Positions 49,925-59,792 are shown, counted from the first letter of the stretch. The stretch: 64,000 nt of DNA from Actinoplanes lobatus (GCF_014205215.1 NZ_JACHNC010000001.1:4097001-4161000); one strand, 5' to 3'. Numbers and translations: made by a program. Notes: generated by a model from the sequence alone, not told the origin.

Positions 49925-52900
49925 GTGAGAGCGCGATCGGTAATGGTCATCGTCGCTGTCCTGGCAGCGGCGCTCCTCGGGCCGCCGCCGGCGACCGCGG
50001 CCCCGCCGGCGGACTTCCAGACCTCGCTCGTGGTCGGCGGCGATCTCGACGAGCCGTCCGGCTTCGAGATCGCCCCGGACGGGCGGATCTTCATCCTGGA
50101 GCGGGCCGGGACCGTCAAGATCTTCAAGGACGGGCACCTGCTCGCGACGCCGTTCGCCGTGCTGCCGTCCGAGCCGACCGGCGACCGGGGACTGATCGGC
50201 ATCGCCTTCGACCCCGGGTTCGGCGTCGCCAACCACTGGGTCTACTTCTATTACACCGGCCTGGACCTGCACAATCGCCTGGTTCGATTCGATGCCTCGG
50301 GGGATGTCGGCACCGACGGGCCGTACACGATCTTCCGTACCGAATCGCTCTCCCAGCATCTGCACGTCGGTGGCAGCATCCGGTTCGGGCCGGACGGCAA
50401 GCTGTATTTCGCGGTCGGCGACAACGGCTACTCCAGCAACGCGCAGATCCTCTCCAACCCGCACGGCAAGATCCTGCGGATCAACCCGGACGGCACCGTC
50501 CCGGCCGACAACCCCTTCGCCGGGCAGGCGGACAAGGAACAGGCGATCTGGGCGTACGGGTTCCGCAACCCGTGGCGCTTCCAGTTCGACAGCGTGACCG
50601 GGCGCCTCTACGGCGGCGACGTGGGCGACTACACCTGGGAGGAGATCAACCAGATCGTCAAGGGCGGCAACTACGGCTGGCCGCTCAAGGAGGGGAAGTG
50701 CACCGCCGGCTGCGCCGGGTTCATCGACCCCATTCATGTGTACGCCCATGACGGCGAGAGCGCCGCGGCCACCGGCGGACCGGTCTACCGGGGATCGGAG
50801 TTCCCACCGGAGTACCAGGGCAATCTGTTCTTCGCCGACTACGCCAAGGGTTTCATCCGCCGCGCCGTGCTGGACGACGCCGGCAACGCCACGGCGGTGC
50901 ACGACTTCGACGCGCAGGCCGGCGCGGTCGTCGACCTGAAGGTGGCGCCGGACGGCGACCTCTACTACCTGACCTACATCCCGGGACGGCTCTACCGGGT
51001 CACCTACAGCCTGGGCAACCACTCGCCGACCGCGAACGCCACCTCCGACGTCGACAAGGGACTGAACCCGCTCACGGTGAACTTCTCCAGTGCGGGCAGC
51101 AGCGACCCGGACGGCGACGAGCTCACCTACGCCTGGGACTTCGGCGACGGCGGGAGCAGCACGGCGGCGAACCCGGTGCACGTCTACGACGACGTCGGCG
51201 TCTACACGGCCACCCTCACCGTCACCGACAGCGAGGGGCGCACCGGCACGTCCGTACCGTTGATCGTGCAGGTGGGGATCGCGCCGACGGTGACCATCGC
51301 GGTGCCGGCGGACGAGTCCACCTACCGGGCCGGGGACGTCGTCACCTACAACGCGTTCGCCCAGGACGCGGCCGGGTTCGACCTGGACGACAACGGCATC
51401 CGGACGACCGTGATCCTGCACCACCACACGCACATCCACCCGTTCCTCGGGCCGCTCACCGGACGGGCCGGGCAGTTCACCGTCCCGGACACCGGCGAGT
51501 CCTCGGCCGACACCTGGTACGAGATCCGGGTGACGGCCACCGACACCAACGGGCTGAGCACCTCGAAGTCGATCGAGATCCGGCCGGTCACCAGCACGTT
51601 CACGGTCGCCACCAGCCCGCCGGGGCTCACCGCCTACCTGGACGGGGTGCCGGTGGAGACCCCGCACTCGGTGCTCGGCGTGGAGAACTTCCAGCGTGAG
51701 CTGTACGCCCCGCCCACCGCGGTCGGCGCGGACGGCACCGTTTACCAGTTCCAGGGCTGGTCGGACGGGAAGGCGATCCGGCACACCGTCGCCATCCCGG
51801 CGGCGGACACCACCTACACGGCCACCTACGTGCCGTCGCCGCCCTTCACCGCCACCTTCTACGACAACAAGAACCTGGCCGGGACCCCGGTGCTGACCCG
51901 CTCCGACCCGCGGATCGACTTCGTCTGGGGCGAGGCCGCGCCGGACCCGGCGGTGCCGGCGAACGCGTTCTCCGCCCGGTGGACCAAGAGGCAGCACTTC
52001 GCGGCCGGCCGCTACCGGTTCACCACGGTCTCCGACGACGGGGTACGCCTCTACGTCGACCGGCAGCTCGTGCTGGACCGGTGGCAGGGCCAGTCCGGCA
52101 CCGCCTACGACTGGATCGGCGACCTCGGCGAGGGCGTGCACACGATCACCCTCGAATACTTCGACGAGGGCGGCGACGCGATGGCCAAACTGGACTGGGC
52201 CGCCTCGATCGACCAGCCGTCCGGCGACTGGACCGCCGAGTACTGGAACACGCCGGGCGCCGGATCGGCCCCGACCGTGCCCACCACCACGCCCACGCTG
52301 ACCCGCGCCGAGCCGAACGTGGACCACGACTGGGCGCTCGGCTCCCCGGACCCGGCGATCACCCCGGACCACTTCACCGCCCGCTACCGCCGCACGATCA
52401 ACCTCTCCCCGGGCGAGTACGAGTTCACCGCCACGGCCGACGACGGTGTCCGGGTGACCGTCGACGGACTGCGGATCATCGACGCCTGGGCCGACTCCGG
52501 CGCCACCGCGCACACCGCCACCACCCTGCTCGGCGGCGGCCCGCACACGGTGGTGATGGAGTACTACGAGAACGGCGGCGACGCGGTCGCGCGGCTCGCC
52601 TACCGGCAGACCGCGGAGGCGGCCGATCCGCCCGACTGGACCGGTGAGTACTTCACCGGCATGGACCTCGCCGGACAGCCGGTCCTGGTCCGGCCGGACA
52701 CCACGATCGGCTTCGACTGGGGTGGCGGCCCACCCGATCCGGCGCTCCCGGCCGACGGGTTCTCGGCCCGCTGGAGCCGCACCGACACGCTGCCCGCCGG
52801 GATCTACCGGTTCGAGGGGCAGAGCGACGACGGCATCCGGGTCTACCTGGACGGTGTCCCGATCGTCGACAAGTGGGTCAACCAGAACGACACGTTCCGC

Positions 52901-53392
52901 ACCGACCGGCTCGTGCTCGCCGGGCCGCACCAGATCCGGGTCGAGTACTTCGAGAACGGCGGCGGCGCGATCGCGAAGTTCGGCTACCAGCGGATCGGCG
53001 ACGTCGGGCCGGTCGGCACCTGGAACGCCGAGTACTTCGCGAACCGCACCCTGGACGGCACCCCGGTGGTGACCCGCGCCGACGACGCGGTCGCCTTCGA
53101 CTGGGGCGCCGGCAGCCCGGATCCGGCCGTCCCGGCGGACGGGTTCTCCGCCCGCTGGACGCGGACCGCCACCTGGGAGGCCGGGACGTACACGTTCACG
53201 GCCACCGGCGACGACGGGATCCGGGTCCGGCTCGACGGGGTCACGGTCGTCGACGGCTGGTCCGACCACGGCCCCACCACCTTCAGCGCCGACGTCGGCA
53301 TCGGCGCCGGGGAACACACCGTCGTCGTCGAGTACTACGAGGCCGGCGGCGGCGCGGTCGCACGATTCCTAACCGAGAGGGAGTCCCGGTAA
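49925..53392 (+). CDS. Secreted glucose/sorbosone dehydrogenase-like propeller with PKD and four PA14 modules
   Basis: A 1155-residue secreted protein. Signal peptide 1-26. Residues about 30-362 are a PQQ-type six-bladed propeller of the GSDH family (PSGFEIAPDGRIFILERAG, RGLIGIAFDPGF, GYGFRNPWR-like YGFRNPWRF, GGNYGWPLKEG). A PKD domain lies at about 368-453. A PKD- or Big-like stretch follows to 635, then four PA14 repeats start near 639, 767, 902 and 1031, each with DDGVR or DDGIR and an EY(F/Y) ending. PA14 modules bind carbohydrates. It should oxidise or bind sugars at the surface. GTG start. First gene of a four-gene operon with glycosyltransferases. Confidence 0.88.
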   Translation: MRARSVMVIVAVLAAALLGPPPATAAPPADFQTSLVVGGDLDEPSGFEIAPDGRIFILERAGTVKIFKDGHLLATPFAVLPSEPTGDRGLIGIAFDPGFGVANHWVYFYYTGLDLHNRLVRFDASGDVGTDGPYTIFRTESLSQHLHVGGSIRFGPDGKLYFAVGDNGYSSNAQILSNPHGKILRINPDGTVPADNPFAGQADKEQAIWAYGFRNPWRFQFDSVTGRLYGGDVGDYTWEEINQIVKGGNYGWPLKEGKCTAGCAGFIDPIHVYAHDGESAAATGGPVYRGSEFPPEYQGNLFFADYAKGFIRRAVLDDAGNATAVHDFDAQAGAVVDLKVAPDGDLYYLTYIPGRLYRVTYSLGNHSPTANATSDVDKGLNPLTVNFSSAGSSDPDGDELTYAWDFGDGGSSTAANPVHVYDDVGVYTATLTVTDSEGRTGTSVPLIVQVGIAPTVTIAVPADESTYRAGDVVTYNAFAQDAAGFDLDDNGIRTTVILHHHTHIHPFLGPLTGRAGQFTVPDTGESSADTWYEIRVTATDTNGLSTSKSIEIRPVTSTFTVATSPPGLTAYLDGVPVETPHSVLGVENFQRELYAPPTAVGADGTVYQFQGWSDGKAIRHTVAIPAADTTYTATYVPSPPFTATFYDNKNLAGTPVLTRSDPRIDFVWGEAAPDPAVPANAFSARWTKRQHFAAGRYRFTTVSDDGVRLYVDRQLVLDRWQGQSGTAYDWIGDLGEGVHTITLEYFDEGGDAMAKLDWAASIDQPSGDWTAEYWNTPGAGSAPTVPTTTPTLTRAEPNVDHDWALGSPDPAITPDHFTARYRRTINLSPGEYEFTATADDGVRVTVDGLRIIDAWADSGATAHTATTLLGGGPHTVVMEYYENGGDAVARLAYRQTAEAADPPDWTGEYFTGMDLAGQPVLVRPDTTIGFDWGGGPPDPALPADGFSARWSRTDTLPAGIYRFEGQSDDGIRVYLDGVPIVDKWVNQNDTFRTDRLVLAGPHQIRVEYFENGGGAIAKFGYQRIGDVGPVGTWNAEYFANRTLDGTPVVTRADDAVAFDWGAGSPDPAVPADGFSARWTRTATWEAGTYTFTATGDDGIRVRLDGVTVVDGWSDHGPTTFSADVGIGAGEHTVVVEYYEAGGGAVARFLTERESR

Positions 53393-55491
53393 TGGCGGAC
53401 ATCGCCCCAGTTCGGCTCGCAGCGCCACCGGCGGTCAGCGTCGTGGTGCCCACCCGCAACGAGGCGGAGAACGTACAGCCCTTGGTCGAGCAGCTGAAGC
53501 AGGCGCTCGGCGGAACACCCAGCGAGATCGTCTTCGTCGACGACAGCGACGACGACACCCCGGCGACGGTCACCGCACTGTCCGAACGGGACCCGGACGG
53601 CGTACGCCTGGTCCATCGCGCCGCGGGTGAGCGGACCGGTGGCCTGGGTGGCGCGGTGGCCGCCGGACTGGCCGAGGCGCGGGCGCCGTGGGTGGTGGTG
53701 ATGGACGGCGACCTGCAACATCCGCCGGAGACCGTGCCCGCGCTGCTGGCCGCCGGCCGGCGGAACCGGGCCGACGCGGTGGTGGCCAGCCGGTACCGCA
53801 CGCCCGGCCGCGTGGACGGCCTCTCCGGTGGCTTCCGGCGGCTGGTGTCCCGTGCCTCCGGCACCCTCGCGAAGGTGTTCTTCCCGCGCCGGCTGCGGGC
53901 GGTCACCGACCCGATGAGCGGGTTCTTCGCGGTCCGGCGTGAGGCGGTGGACCTGGACGCGCTGCGGCCGCGGGGCTACAAGATCCTGCTGGAGGTGGTG
54001 ATCCGCAGCCGGATGACACGGGTCGACGAGGTGCCGTACACGTTCCGGCCGCGGGCCGCCGGGGAGAGCAAGGCGTCCTTCCGGGAGGGGGTCCGCTACC
54101 TGCGGCACCTGAGCCTGCTGCGGCTGGCCGCCACCCGGCATCCCGCCTCGCCGCTGGGCCGGATGACCGGGTTCGCGCTGGCCGGCGCGGCCGGGACGGC
54201 GGTCAACTCGGCGGCGCTGTGGGCGCTCGGCGAGGTGGCCGGACTGCCCTACCTGCTGGCCGCGTTCCTGGCCGTGCAGGTGGCGATCGTGTGGAACTTC
54301 GCGGTCATCGACAACCTGGTGATGCCGCCCGGCGAGCACGCGCGGCGCCGCCGGTTCGGCCGGTTCCTGCTGTTGAACAACAGCCTCACTCCCGTACATC
54401 TGGGGTTGCTCTTCGGTCTTGTGCAGTGGGGTGGCCTGCACTATCTGCCCGCCAACCTGGTGGCGATCGTCGTGGTGTTCACCCTCCGGTACGCGGTGAC
54501 CAGCCGATGGGTCTACGGCGCGCCACCGTCCGGGATGGTGACCACGGTCCGCCGGGCCGTGCAGACCCGCCTGCTGCTGGCCGTGCTGCTCACCGCGCTG
54601 GCCTTCCCGGCCCTCGTCGCGATCGCCTGGAACGGCCTGTGGACCCGCGGTGACGCGGTGCCGCTGCTGATTCCGCTGGCCGCCGGGGCCGCGCTGGTCG
54701 CCGGCCGGATCCGGCCCGGTCCCGCCGAGCCGGACGTCCACGACCGGCAGGTGGACGGCCTGCTCGCCGCGGTCTTCCTGACCGCCGCCGGTACGCTGCT
54801 GGCGCTGATGCCATCGCCCGGCTGGCTGGTTCCGGCGGCGCTCGCCTTCCTCGCCGGCTCGGCGATCCTGCTGGTGGGGACGCGCGCCGTGGCCCGGCTG
54901 CGGTGGGCGCTGCTGCTGCCGCTGGTGGCGATCGGCGGGGTGATGCCGGCCGTCAGCGGCGCGGTCGACACCGGGCTGCGGGCGGTCGTCACCCTGCTCG
55001 GCCGTCCGGCCGGCCCGACCAGCAGCGACGGCGGGCTGGTCACCGCGTACCAGGGCGCCGAACTGTTGCTGCCCGCACACCAGTTGCCCGGCCTGGCCCT
55101 GGCCGGTGGGGTGGTCTGTCTGCTGATCAGTGCTGTGGTGATCTTCGGGTTGCGGGGGCGGGCCGTGCTCCGGGCGGCCGCCGCCGCAGCCTTGCTGGCC
55201 GCGGTGACCGTCGGCGCGGTCCTGGCCGTGCTGCTGGTGGGCCGGCTCTTCGGTCCCGCCGCGTTCCGGATCGCCCTGCTGCCGGTCTTCACCGACATCC
55301 TGCTGGCCGTCGTCGTGGCGACCGTCGTGTCCCGCTGGTCGCCCGGGCCGGAGCGGGCCCCGGCCCGGACGGTTCGCCAGCATCTGCCGCGCGGCCGGTT
55401 CGTTCTGGTGGCCCTGGTGGCCATGGCCGTTCTGCTGAGCGCCCAGACGCTGCCGCAGATCGAGTGGATCACCGCCGGGGGTGTCCGGTGA
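53392..55491 (+). CDS. GT2 glycosyltransferase fused to GtrA and a C-terminal membrane domain
   Basis: A 699-residue protein. Residues 12-235 are a dolichol-phosphate-mannose-synthase-type GT2 (VSVVVPTRNEAENVQPLVEQ, FVDDSDDDTPA, VMDGDLQHPPETV). Residues about 260-385 are a GtrA domain with four transmembrane helices. Residues about 390-699 add about eight hydrophobic segments of unknown type; their spacing loosely resembles exosortase-like proteins, but the catalytic Cys motif is absent. It probably makes polyprenyl-phosphate sugar and flips it. The ATG at 53392 overlaps the TAA of the previous gene by 1 nt with GAGGGAG before it; its own stop overlaps the next GTG. Confidence 0.88.
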   Translation: MADIAPVRLAAPPAVSVVVPTRNEAENVQPLVEQLKQALGGTPSEIVFVDDSDDDTPATVTALSERDPDGVRLVHRAAGERTGGLGGAVAAGLAEARAPWVVVMDGDLQHPPETVPALLAAGRRNRADAVVASRYRTPGRVDGLSGGFRRLVSRASGTLAKVFFPRRLRAVTDPMSGFFAVRREAVDLDALRPRGYKILLEVVIRSRMTRVDEVPYTFRPRAAGESKASFREGVRYLRHLSLLRLAATRHPASPLGRMTGFALAGAAGTAVNSAALWALGEVAGLPYLLAAFLAVQVAIVWNFAVIDNLVMPPGEHARRRRFGRFLLLNNSLTPVHLGLLFGLVQWGGLHYLPANLVAIVVVFTLRYAVTSRWVYGAPPSGMVTTVRRAVQTRLLLAVLLTALAFPALVAIAWNGLWTRGDAVPLLIPLAAGAALVAGRIRPGPAEPDVHDRQVDGLLAAVFLTAAGTLLALMPSPGWLVPAALAFLAGSAILLVGTRAVARLRWALLLPLVAIGGVMPAVSGAVDTGLRAVVTLLGRPAGPTSSDGGLVTAYQGAELLLPAHQLPGLALAGGVVCLLISAVVIFGLRGRAVLRAAAAAALLAAVTVGAVLAVLLVGRLFGPAAFRIALLPVFTDILLAVVVATVVSRWSPGPERAPARTVRQHLPRGRFVLVALVAMAVLLSAQTLPQIEWITAGGVR

Positions 55492-56879
55492 ACCCGTTCT
55501 CCGCGCGTACCGTGCTGTCCCGGGCGCAGCGTGCCGGGCTGATCGTGGCGCTCGTACTGATCGCGGTGTGGGCGGTGCTGCGCCCGATGGCCGTGCTGCA
55601 GACCGTGGTGGCGGTCGTGACCGTGGCCTACGGCGCCGCCATCGTCTTCCGGGTGGTGCTGGTCTGGGCGGCGAGCCGCGGCGAGCACCTGATCCGGGTC
55701 ACCGACGAGGAGGCCCGCGCGATTCCGGACGCCGACCTGCCGGTCTACACGGTGCTGGTCCCGGCCTACCGGGAGCCGAGTGTCATCGGCCTGCTGATGT
55801 CCCACCTCGGCGCCCTGGAATACCCGAAGGACCGGCTCGAGGTGATCCTGCTGCTGGAGGAGGACGACCGGGAGACCATCGAGGCGGCGTCGGCGGTCGC
55901 CACCGAGCCGCACGTACGCATCCTGGTGGTCCCCGAGTCGCAGCCGAAGACCAAACCGAAGGCCTGCAACGTGGGCCTGGAACAGGCGACCGGCGAGTTC
56001 GTCACGATCTACGACGCCGAGGACATCCCGGATCCGCTGCAACTGCGCCGGGCCGTGGTCGCGCTGCGCCGGCTGGGGGCGGAGTACGTCTGCCTCCAGG
56101 CCGAACTCGGCTACTTCAACGTCGACCAGAACCGGATCACCCGGTGGTTCGCGCTGGAGTACGCCACCTGGTTCCGCTCCCTGCTGCCCGGGCTGGTGGC
56201 GCTGCGGATGCCGATTCCGCTGGGCGGCACGAGCAACCACTTCCGGGCGCGGGAGCTGCGGGAACTGGGGGCGTGGGATCCGTACAACGTGACCGAGGAC
56301 GCCGACCTGGGCATCCGGCTGGCCCGCTCCGGCCTGCGCGTCGGGGTGCTGCACTCGATCACCCTGGAGGAGGCGAACTCCGACTTCATCAACTGGATCA
56401 AGCAGCGCAGCCGCTGGTACAAGGGCTACCTGATGACCTGGCTGGTGCACCTGCGCGCACCCCGGGCCACGATCCGGCAGCTCGGCTGGCGCGGCCTGCT
56501 CTGCCTCAACCTGTTCGTCGGCGGCACCCCGCTCGCGGCGCTGCTCAACGCGGTCCTGTGGGCCACCACGATCCTGTGGTTCCTGGACCGGCCGCCGGTC
56601 ATGGAGGAGATCTTCGTGCCGCCGTTCTACTACCTGGGTGTCCTCTGCCTGGTCTTCGGCAACGCCACGGTGATCTACCTGAACGTGCTGTCGGCCCGCA
56701 CCATGGACCGTCCCGACCTGCTCGGCACGGCCCTGCTGTCACCCGTGTACTGGGCCATGATGAGCCTGGCCGGGGCCAAGGCCGCGTGGCAGCTGATCGT
56801 CAAACCGTCCTATTGGGAGAAGACGACCCACGGCTTGCACCTCCCGTCTTCGTCGAAGGAGGCGGCCGATGTCAGTTGA
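55488..56879 (+). CDS. Membrane GT2 glycosyltransferase (cellulose synthase/NrfB-like)
   Basis: A 463-residue processive-type GT2. Two N-terminal membrane helices precede the GT domain (VYTVLVPAYREPSVIGLLMS, TIYDAEDIPDP for the D-x-D, LGGTSNHFRARELRELGAWD, TEDADLGIRL and the QxxRW motif QRSRWYKGYLMTW). Three or four more helices follow. It should polymerise or add sugars across the membrane. The GTG start at 55488 is from the GTGA overlap with the gene upstream, and the product overlaps the next gene by 11 nt, so the operon is tight. Confidence 0.9.
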   Translation: MNPFSARTVLSRAQRAGLIVALVLIAVWAVLRPMAVLQTVVAVVTVAYGAAIVFRVVLVWAASRGEHLIRVTDEEARAIPDADLPVYTVLVPAYREPSVIGLLMSHLGALEYPKDRLEVILLLEEDDRETIEAASAVATEPHVRILVVPESQPKTKPKACNVGLEQATGEFVTIYDAEDIPDPLQLRRAVVALRRLGAEYVCLQAELGYFNVDQNRITRWFALEYATWFRSLLPGLVALRMPIPLGGTSNHFRARELRELGAWDPYNVTEDADLGIRLARSGLRVGVLHSITLEEANSDFINWIKQRSRWYKGYLMTWLVHLRAPRATIRQLGWRGLLCLNLFVGGTPLAALLNAVLWATTILWFLDRPPVMEEIFVPPFYYLGVLCLVFGNATVIYLNVLSARTMDRPDLLGTALLSPVYWAMMSLAGAKAAWQLIVKPSYWEKTTHGLHLPSSSKEAADVS

Positions 56880-58422
56880 TGTCGCGACTCGCCCGGTTTT
56901 AAAAAGCCGGACATATGCCTATGCGCTGGTCTATCTGGCCATGGCCCTCTGGTTCTGGCAGAGCGACCTGGTCCCCGGCGACTCGGCCAGCCGTGTCGCG
57001 AACGCCTACTACACCCTGTTCAGCCGGGATCCGCACCTGGCCGCCATCGGCTTCGTCTGGAACCCGCTGCCGTCACTGATCCTGCTGCCGTTCCTGCCGC
57101 TCGGCCTGCTCTTCCCACCGCTCACCCAGCAGGGCCTGCTGGTGGTGCTGATGTCCGCGGCGCTGATGACGGCGACCGTCGCGGTGGTCCACGACGTGCT
57201 GCGCCGCTCCGGCGCGCCGCGGATCCCCCGGCTCGTGCTGACCGCCGCGTTCGCCCTGCACCCGATGATCGTCGTCTACTCCGGCAACGGGATGAGCGAG
57301 GCCTGCTTCCTGCTCTGCCTGATGCTGGCGGTCCGGGCCCTGCTCATCTGGTTCACCGACGGCCGGGCCGAGTCGCTGGTCCCGCTGGGCCTGGCGGTCG
57401 GCCTCGCCTACGGCGCGCGCTACGAGGCACTCGCCCCGGTCGCCGCGGTCCCGCTCATCGTCTTCCTGACAACCCTTTGGCGTACGCCCGGAGCACTCCC
57501 GAGACGCAGGGCCCTCGCCCGGACCGACGCCGTGATCGCCGGCCTGCCCGGGGTGCTGGCGGTGCTGCTGTGGGCGCTGGCCGGGAAACTGATCGTGGGC
57601 CAGTGGTTCGCCACCTTCTCCAGCCAGTACGGCAACTCGGCCCAGGTGTCCGCGAACGCCACCGGGATCGGCTCGGTGACCGGCGGCGACCTGCCGGCCC
57701 GGGCCGGCTACTGGCTCCAGCAGATGACCGGCCTGGCCCCGTTCTTCCTGGTGCTGCTGGCCGCCGCCCTGGCCGTGGCGTGGCGGCGCCGGGACCCGCG
57801 GGTGCTGGCCCCGGTCACCGTCCTCGGCTCGGTGCTGGCCTTCGACGGCCTGGCCTTCCTGTCCGGCACCAGTTTCGGCTGGCTGCGCTTCCACATCACG
57901 GTGATCCCGCTGACCGTCCTGCTGGCCGGCCACCTGATCGCCCACCTCCACCGCCGGCCGGTCACCGCGGCGGTGCTCGCGCTGGTCCTGGCGTCCGTAC
58001 CGGCCACCCTGATCACCTTGAACCGCCCGGAGCTGGCCCGCGAGGAATCGGAGTGGCTGACCGCCGAGGGCGCCGCCCGCACCCGGGGCCTGGCGCTGGT
58101 GAACCGCCAGGTGGCCGCCGACCTGGATGCGATGAACCTGCCCGACGGCGCCGTCCTCACCGACGCCGCCTACGCCTTCGGGGTGGTCCTGGCCAGCGAC
58201 CGCCCCGGCCAGTTCGTCATCACCCCGGACCGCGACTTCGCCACGGTCCTGGCCGACCCGCCCGCCCACGGCGTCCACTACCTGCTGGTCTCCGCTCGCG
58301 GTGCGGCCGACGCGGTCCGCCTCCGGCACTTCGGCCCGGACCCCGCCACGGTGCCCACCACCGGCGTCCGAACCTGGCACGACCCGGCCGGCAATCTCCA
58401 GTGGACCCTGGTCCCCCTCTGA
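56869..58422 (+). CDS. GT-C type membrane glycosyltransferase (PMT/ArnT-like)
   Basis: A 517-residue protein with about eleven hydrophobic segments and a C-terminal soluble region (about 400-517). The first loop after helix 1 has the acidic DLVPGDSASRVANAYY, placed as the catalytic Asp of GT39/ArnT-like enzymes, which use polyprenyl-phosphate sugars on the outer face. The GT2-GtrA gene of the operon could supply such a donor. GAAGGAG is 8 nt upstream of the ATG at 56869. The acceptor is unknown. Confidence 0.82.
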   Translation: MSVDVATRPVLKSRTYAYALVYLAMALWFWQSDLVPGDSASRVANAYYTLFSRDPHLAAIGFVWNPLPSLILLPFLPLGLLFPPLTQQGLLVVLMSAALMTATVAVVHDVLRRSGAPRIPRLVLTAAFALHPMIVVYSGNGMSEACFLLCLMLAVRALLIWFTDGRAESLVPLGLAVGLAYGARYEALAPVAAVPLIVFLTTLWRTPGALPRRRALARTDAVIAGLPGVLAVLLWALAGKLIVGQWFATFSSQYGNSAQVSANATGIGSVTGGDLPARAGYWLQQMTGLAPFFLVLLAAALAVAWRRRDPRVLAPVTVLGSVLAFDGLAFLSGTSFGWLRFHITVIPLTVLLAGHLIAHLHRRPVTAAVLALVLASVPATLITLNRPELAREESEWLTAEGAARTRGLALVNRQVAADLDAMNLPDGAVLTDAAYAFGVVLASDRPGQFVITPDRDFATVLADPPAHGVHYLLVSARGAADAVRLRHFGPDPATVPTTGVRTWHDPAGNLQWTLVPL

Positions 58423-58476
58423 CCACGGCGCGGGAGCCATCACACGACCTCGTCATCCGCTGCAACTGCTCCCTGC

Positions 58477-58569
58477 GCCCGTTTCGCCCGCTTTGCAGGC
58501 CGACGTCGTGCGATCGTGAACGATTTGCCACCCGCAACGGTGGTAAATCGTTCAAGATCGCTCCGGGTG
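58477..58569 (+). repeat. 93-bp dispersed palindromic repeat, copy B
   Basis: It is the inverted relative of 43908-44000 with about 10 differences and no gaps. The 48-bp core is 58512-58559 (GATCGTGAACG to CGTTCAAGATC, inner arms ATTTGCCACC and GGTGGTAAAT). It sits in the 259-bp gap after the glycosyltransferase operon; the stop at 58422 is 54 bp away. Confidence 0.88.
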
Positions 58570-58681
58570 GGCGGCGACCGCACGCGGTGTGAGGGTGGCC
58601 TCTGTTGCGGGGCGAGCGGCACCTGCCACGAAACAATCGTGGGTGAGAGCCAGGGCGGCGCGTGAGGAGAATCCGGGTCGG

Positions 58682-59674
58682 ATGACGGTGGAGTTTCTGG
58701 GTATGCGGCGGCAGATGCGCCTGGGTGTGCTCGATGTCGGGTCGAATACGGTCAACCTGGTGGTGGCCGACGCGGAGTCGGGGCTGCCGCTGCCGGTCCA
58801 CACGTGGGAGCGGCGGCCGCGGCTGGCGCACCGGCTGCCGGCCGACGGCACGATCGGCGACGAGGCGATGCGGCGCATGATCGCCGCGGTGGGCGAGGCG
58901 GCCGGCGAGGCCCGCCGTGCCGGGGTGAACCGGATGTTCGCCTACACCACGGCGGTGGTCCGGGACGCGCCCAACCGCGACGAGGTGCTGGCCGCGGTCG
59001 AGAGGGAAACCGGCGTACGCCTCGGCACGCTCTCCGGTGTCGAGGACGCCCGGCTCACCTTCCTGGCCGCCCGGCGCTGGCTGGGCTGGCAGGCCGGCCC
59101 GATGCTGATGGTCGACATCGGCGGCGGCTGCCTCGAGGTGGCGTTCGGCCGGGACCGGCTGCCCGAGTCGGCGATGTCCCTGCCGCTCGGCGCCGGCCGG
59201 CTGACCCGCGAGTTCCTCCGCGACGCCGATCCGCCCTCGCCGCGGGCCGTCGAACGGCTGCGGCGGCATGTGCGGGACCGGTTCGCCGAGGTCGCCGCCC
59301 GTACCTCCTGGGAGTCGCCGCGGACCTCGGTGGCCGCCTCGAAGACCTTCCAGCAGCTGGCCCGGCTGACCGGGGCGCCGCCGCTGCGGCTCGGCCCGTT
59401 CGTGCCGCGCGAGCTGACGGCCCGGGCGCTGCGGCCCTGGATCAAGCGGCTGGCCGCGATGCCCAGCCCGAAACGGGCCCGGCTGCCCGGTGTGTCGCCG
59501 CACCGGGCCCGGCAGATCCTGGCCGGGGCCATCGTGGCGCACGAGGTGATGCGCCGCCTCGGCGTCGAGTCGCTGCGGATCTGCCCGTGGGGCCTGCGCG
59601 AGGGCATCCTGCTGCGCGAACTGGAGGCCCGGCAGGTTCCGCTGGGCAACGCCGCCTGGGTGCCCTGGGACTGA
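58682..59674 (+). CDS. Ppx/GppA-family phosphatase
   Basis: About 330 residues. The actin-like ATPase/phosphatase fold starts with RLGVLDVGSNTVNLVVADAE, followed by FAYTTAVVRDAPNRDEVL, the second phosphate loop MVDIGGGCLEVAFG and MSLPLGAGRLTREF. Members degrade polyphosphate or pppGpp and share a dimer fold. It is the shorter actinobacterial form without a C-terminal HD domain. Start candidates in frame are ATGs at 58682, 58703 and 58715; the last fits the family start best, but GGAG lies before the second. Located alone between the repeat and the next operon. Confidence 0.88.
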   Translation: MTVEFLGMRRQMRLGVLDVGSNTVNLVVADAESGLPLPVHTWERRPRLAHRLPADGTIGDEAMRRMIAAVGEAAGEARRAGVNRMFAYTTAVVRDAPNRDEVLAAVERETGVRLGTLSGVEDARLTFLAARRWLGWQAGPMLMVDIGGGCLEVAFGRDRLPESAMSLPLGAGRLTREFLRDADPPSPRAVERLRRHVRDRFAEVAARTSWESPRTSVAASKTFQQLARLTGAPPLRLGPFVPRELTARALRPWIKRLAAMPSPKRARLPGVSPHRARQILAGAIVAHEVMRRLGVESLRICPWGLREGILLRELEARQVPLGNAAWVPWD

Positions 59675-59792
59675 GAGCCGCGTGAAGCGCTGCCGGCTTG
59701 ACCCCTATCGGTCGAACATTCGTCCTAGACTCCCCAGGGTGATGTGACGCGCACCATCATGCGTCTATGGGTCGACAGGAGGGGAGTGGAAC

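Noticed and set aside
49721..53317. 1198-residue minus-strand open frame
   Set aside because: It is the antisense shadow of the GSDH/PA14 gene; its translation is Arg/Gly/Val/Asp-rich without domains, while the + strand has signal peptide, propeller and PA14 motifs.
59698..59731. Promoter TTGACC...TAGACT before the propeller gene
   Set aside because: The spacing between boxes is 22 bp, too long for a housekeeping promoter.
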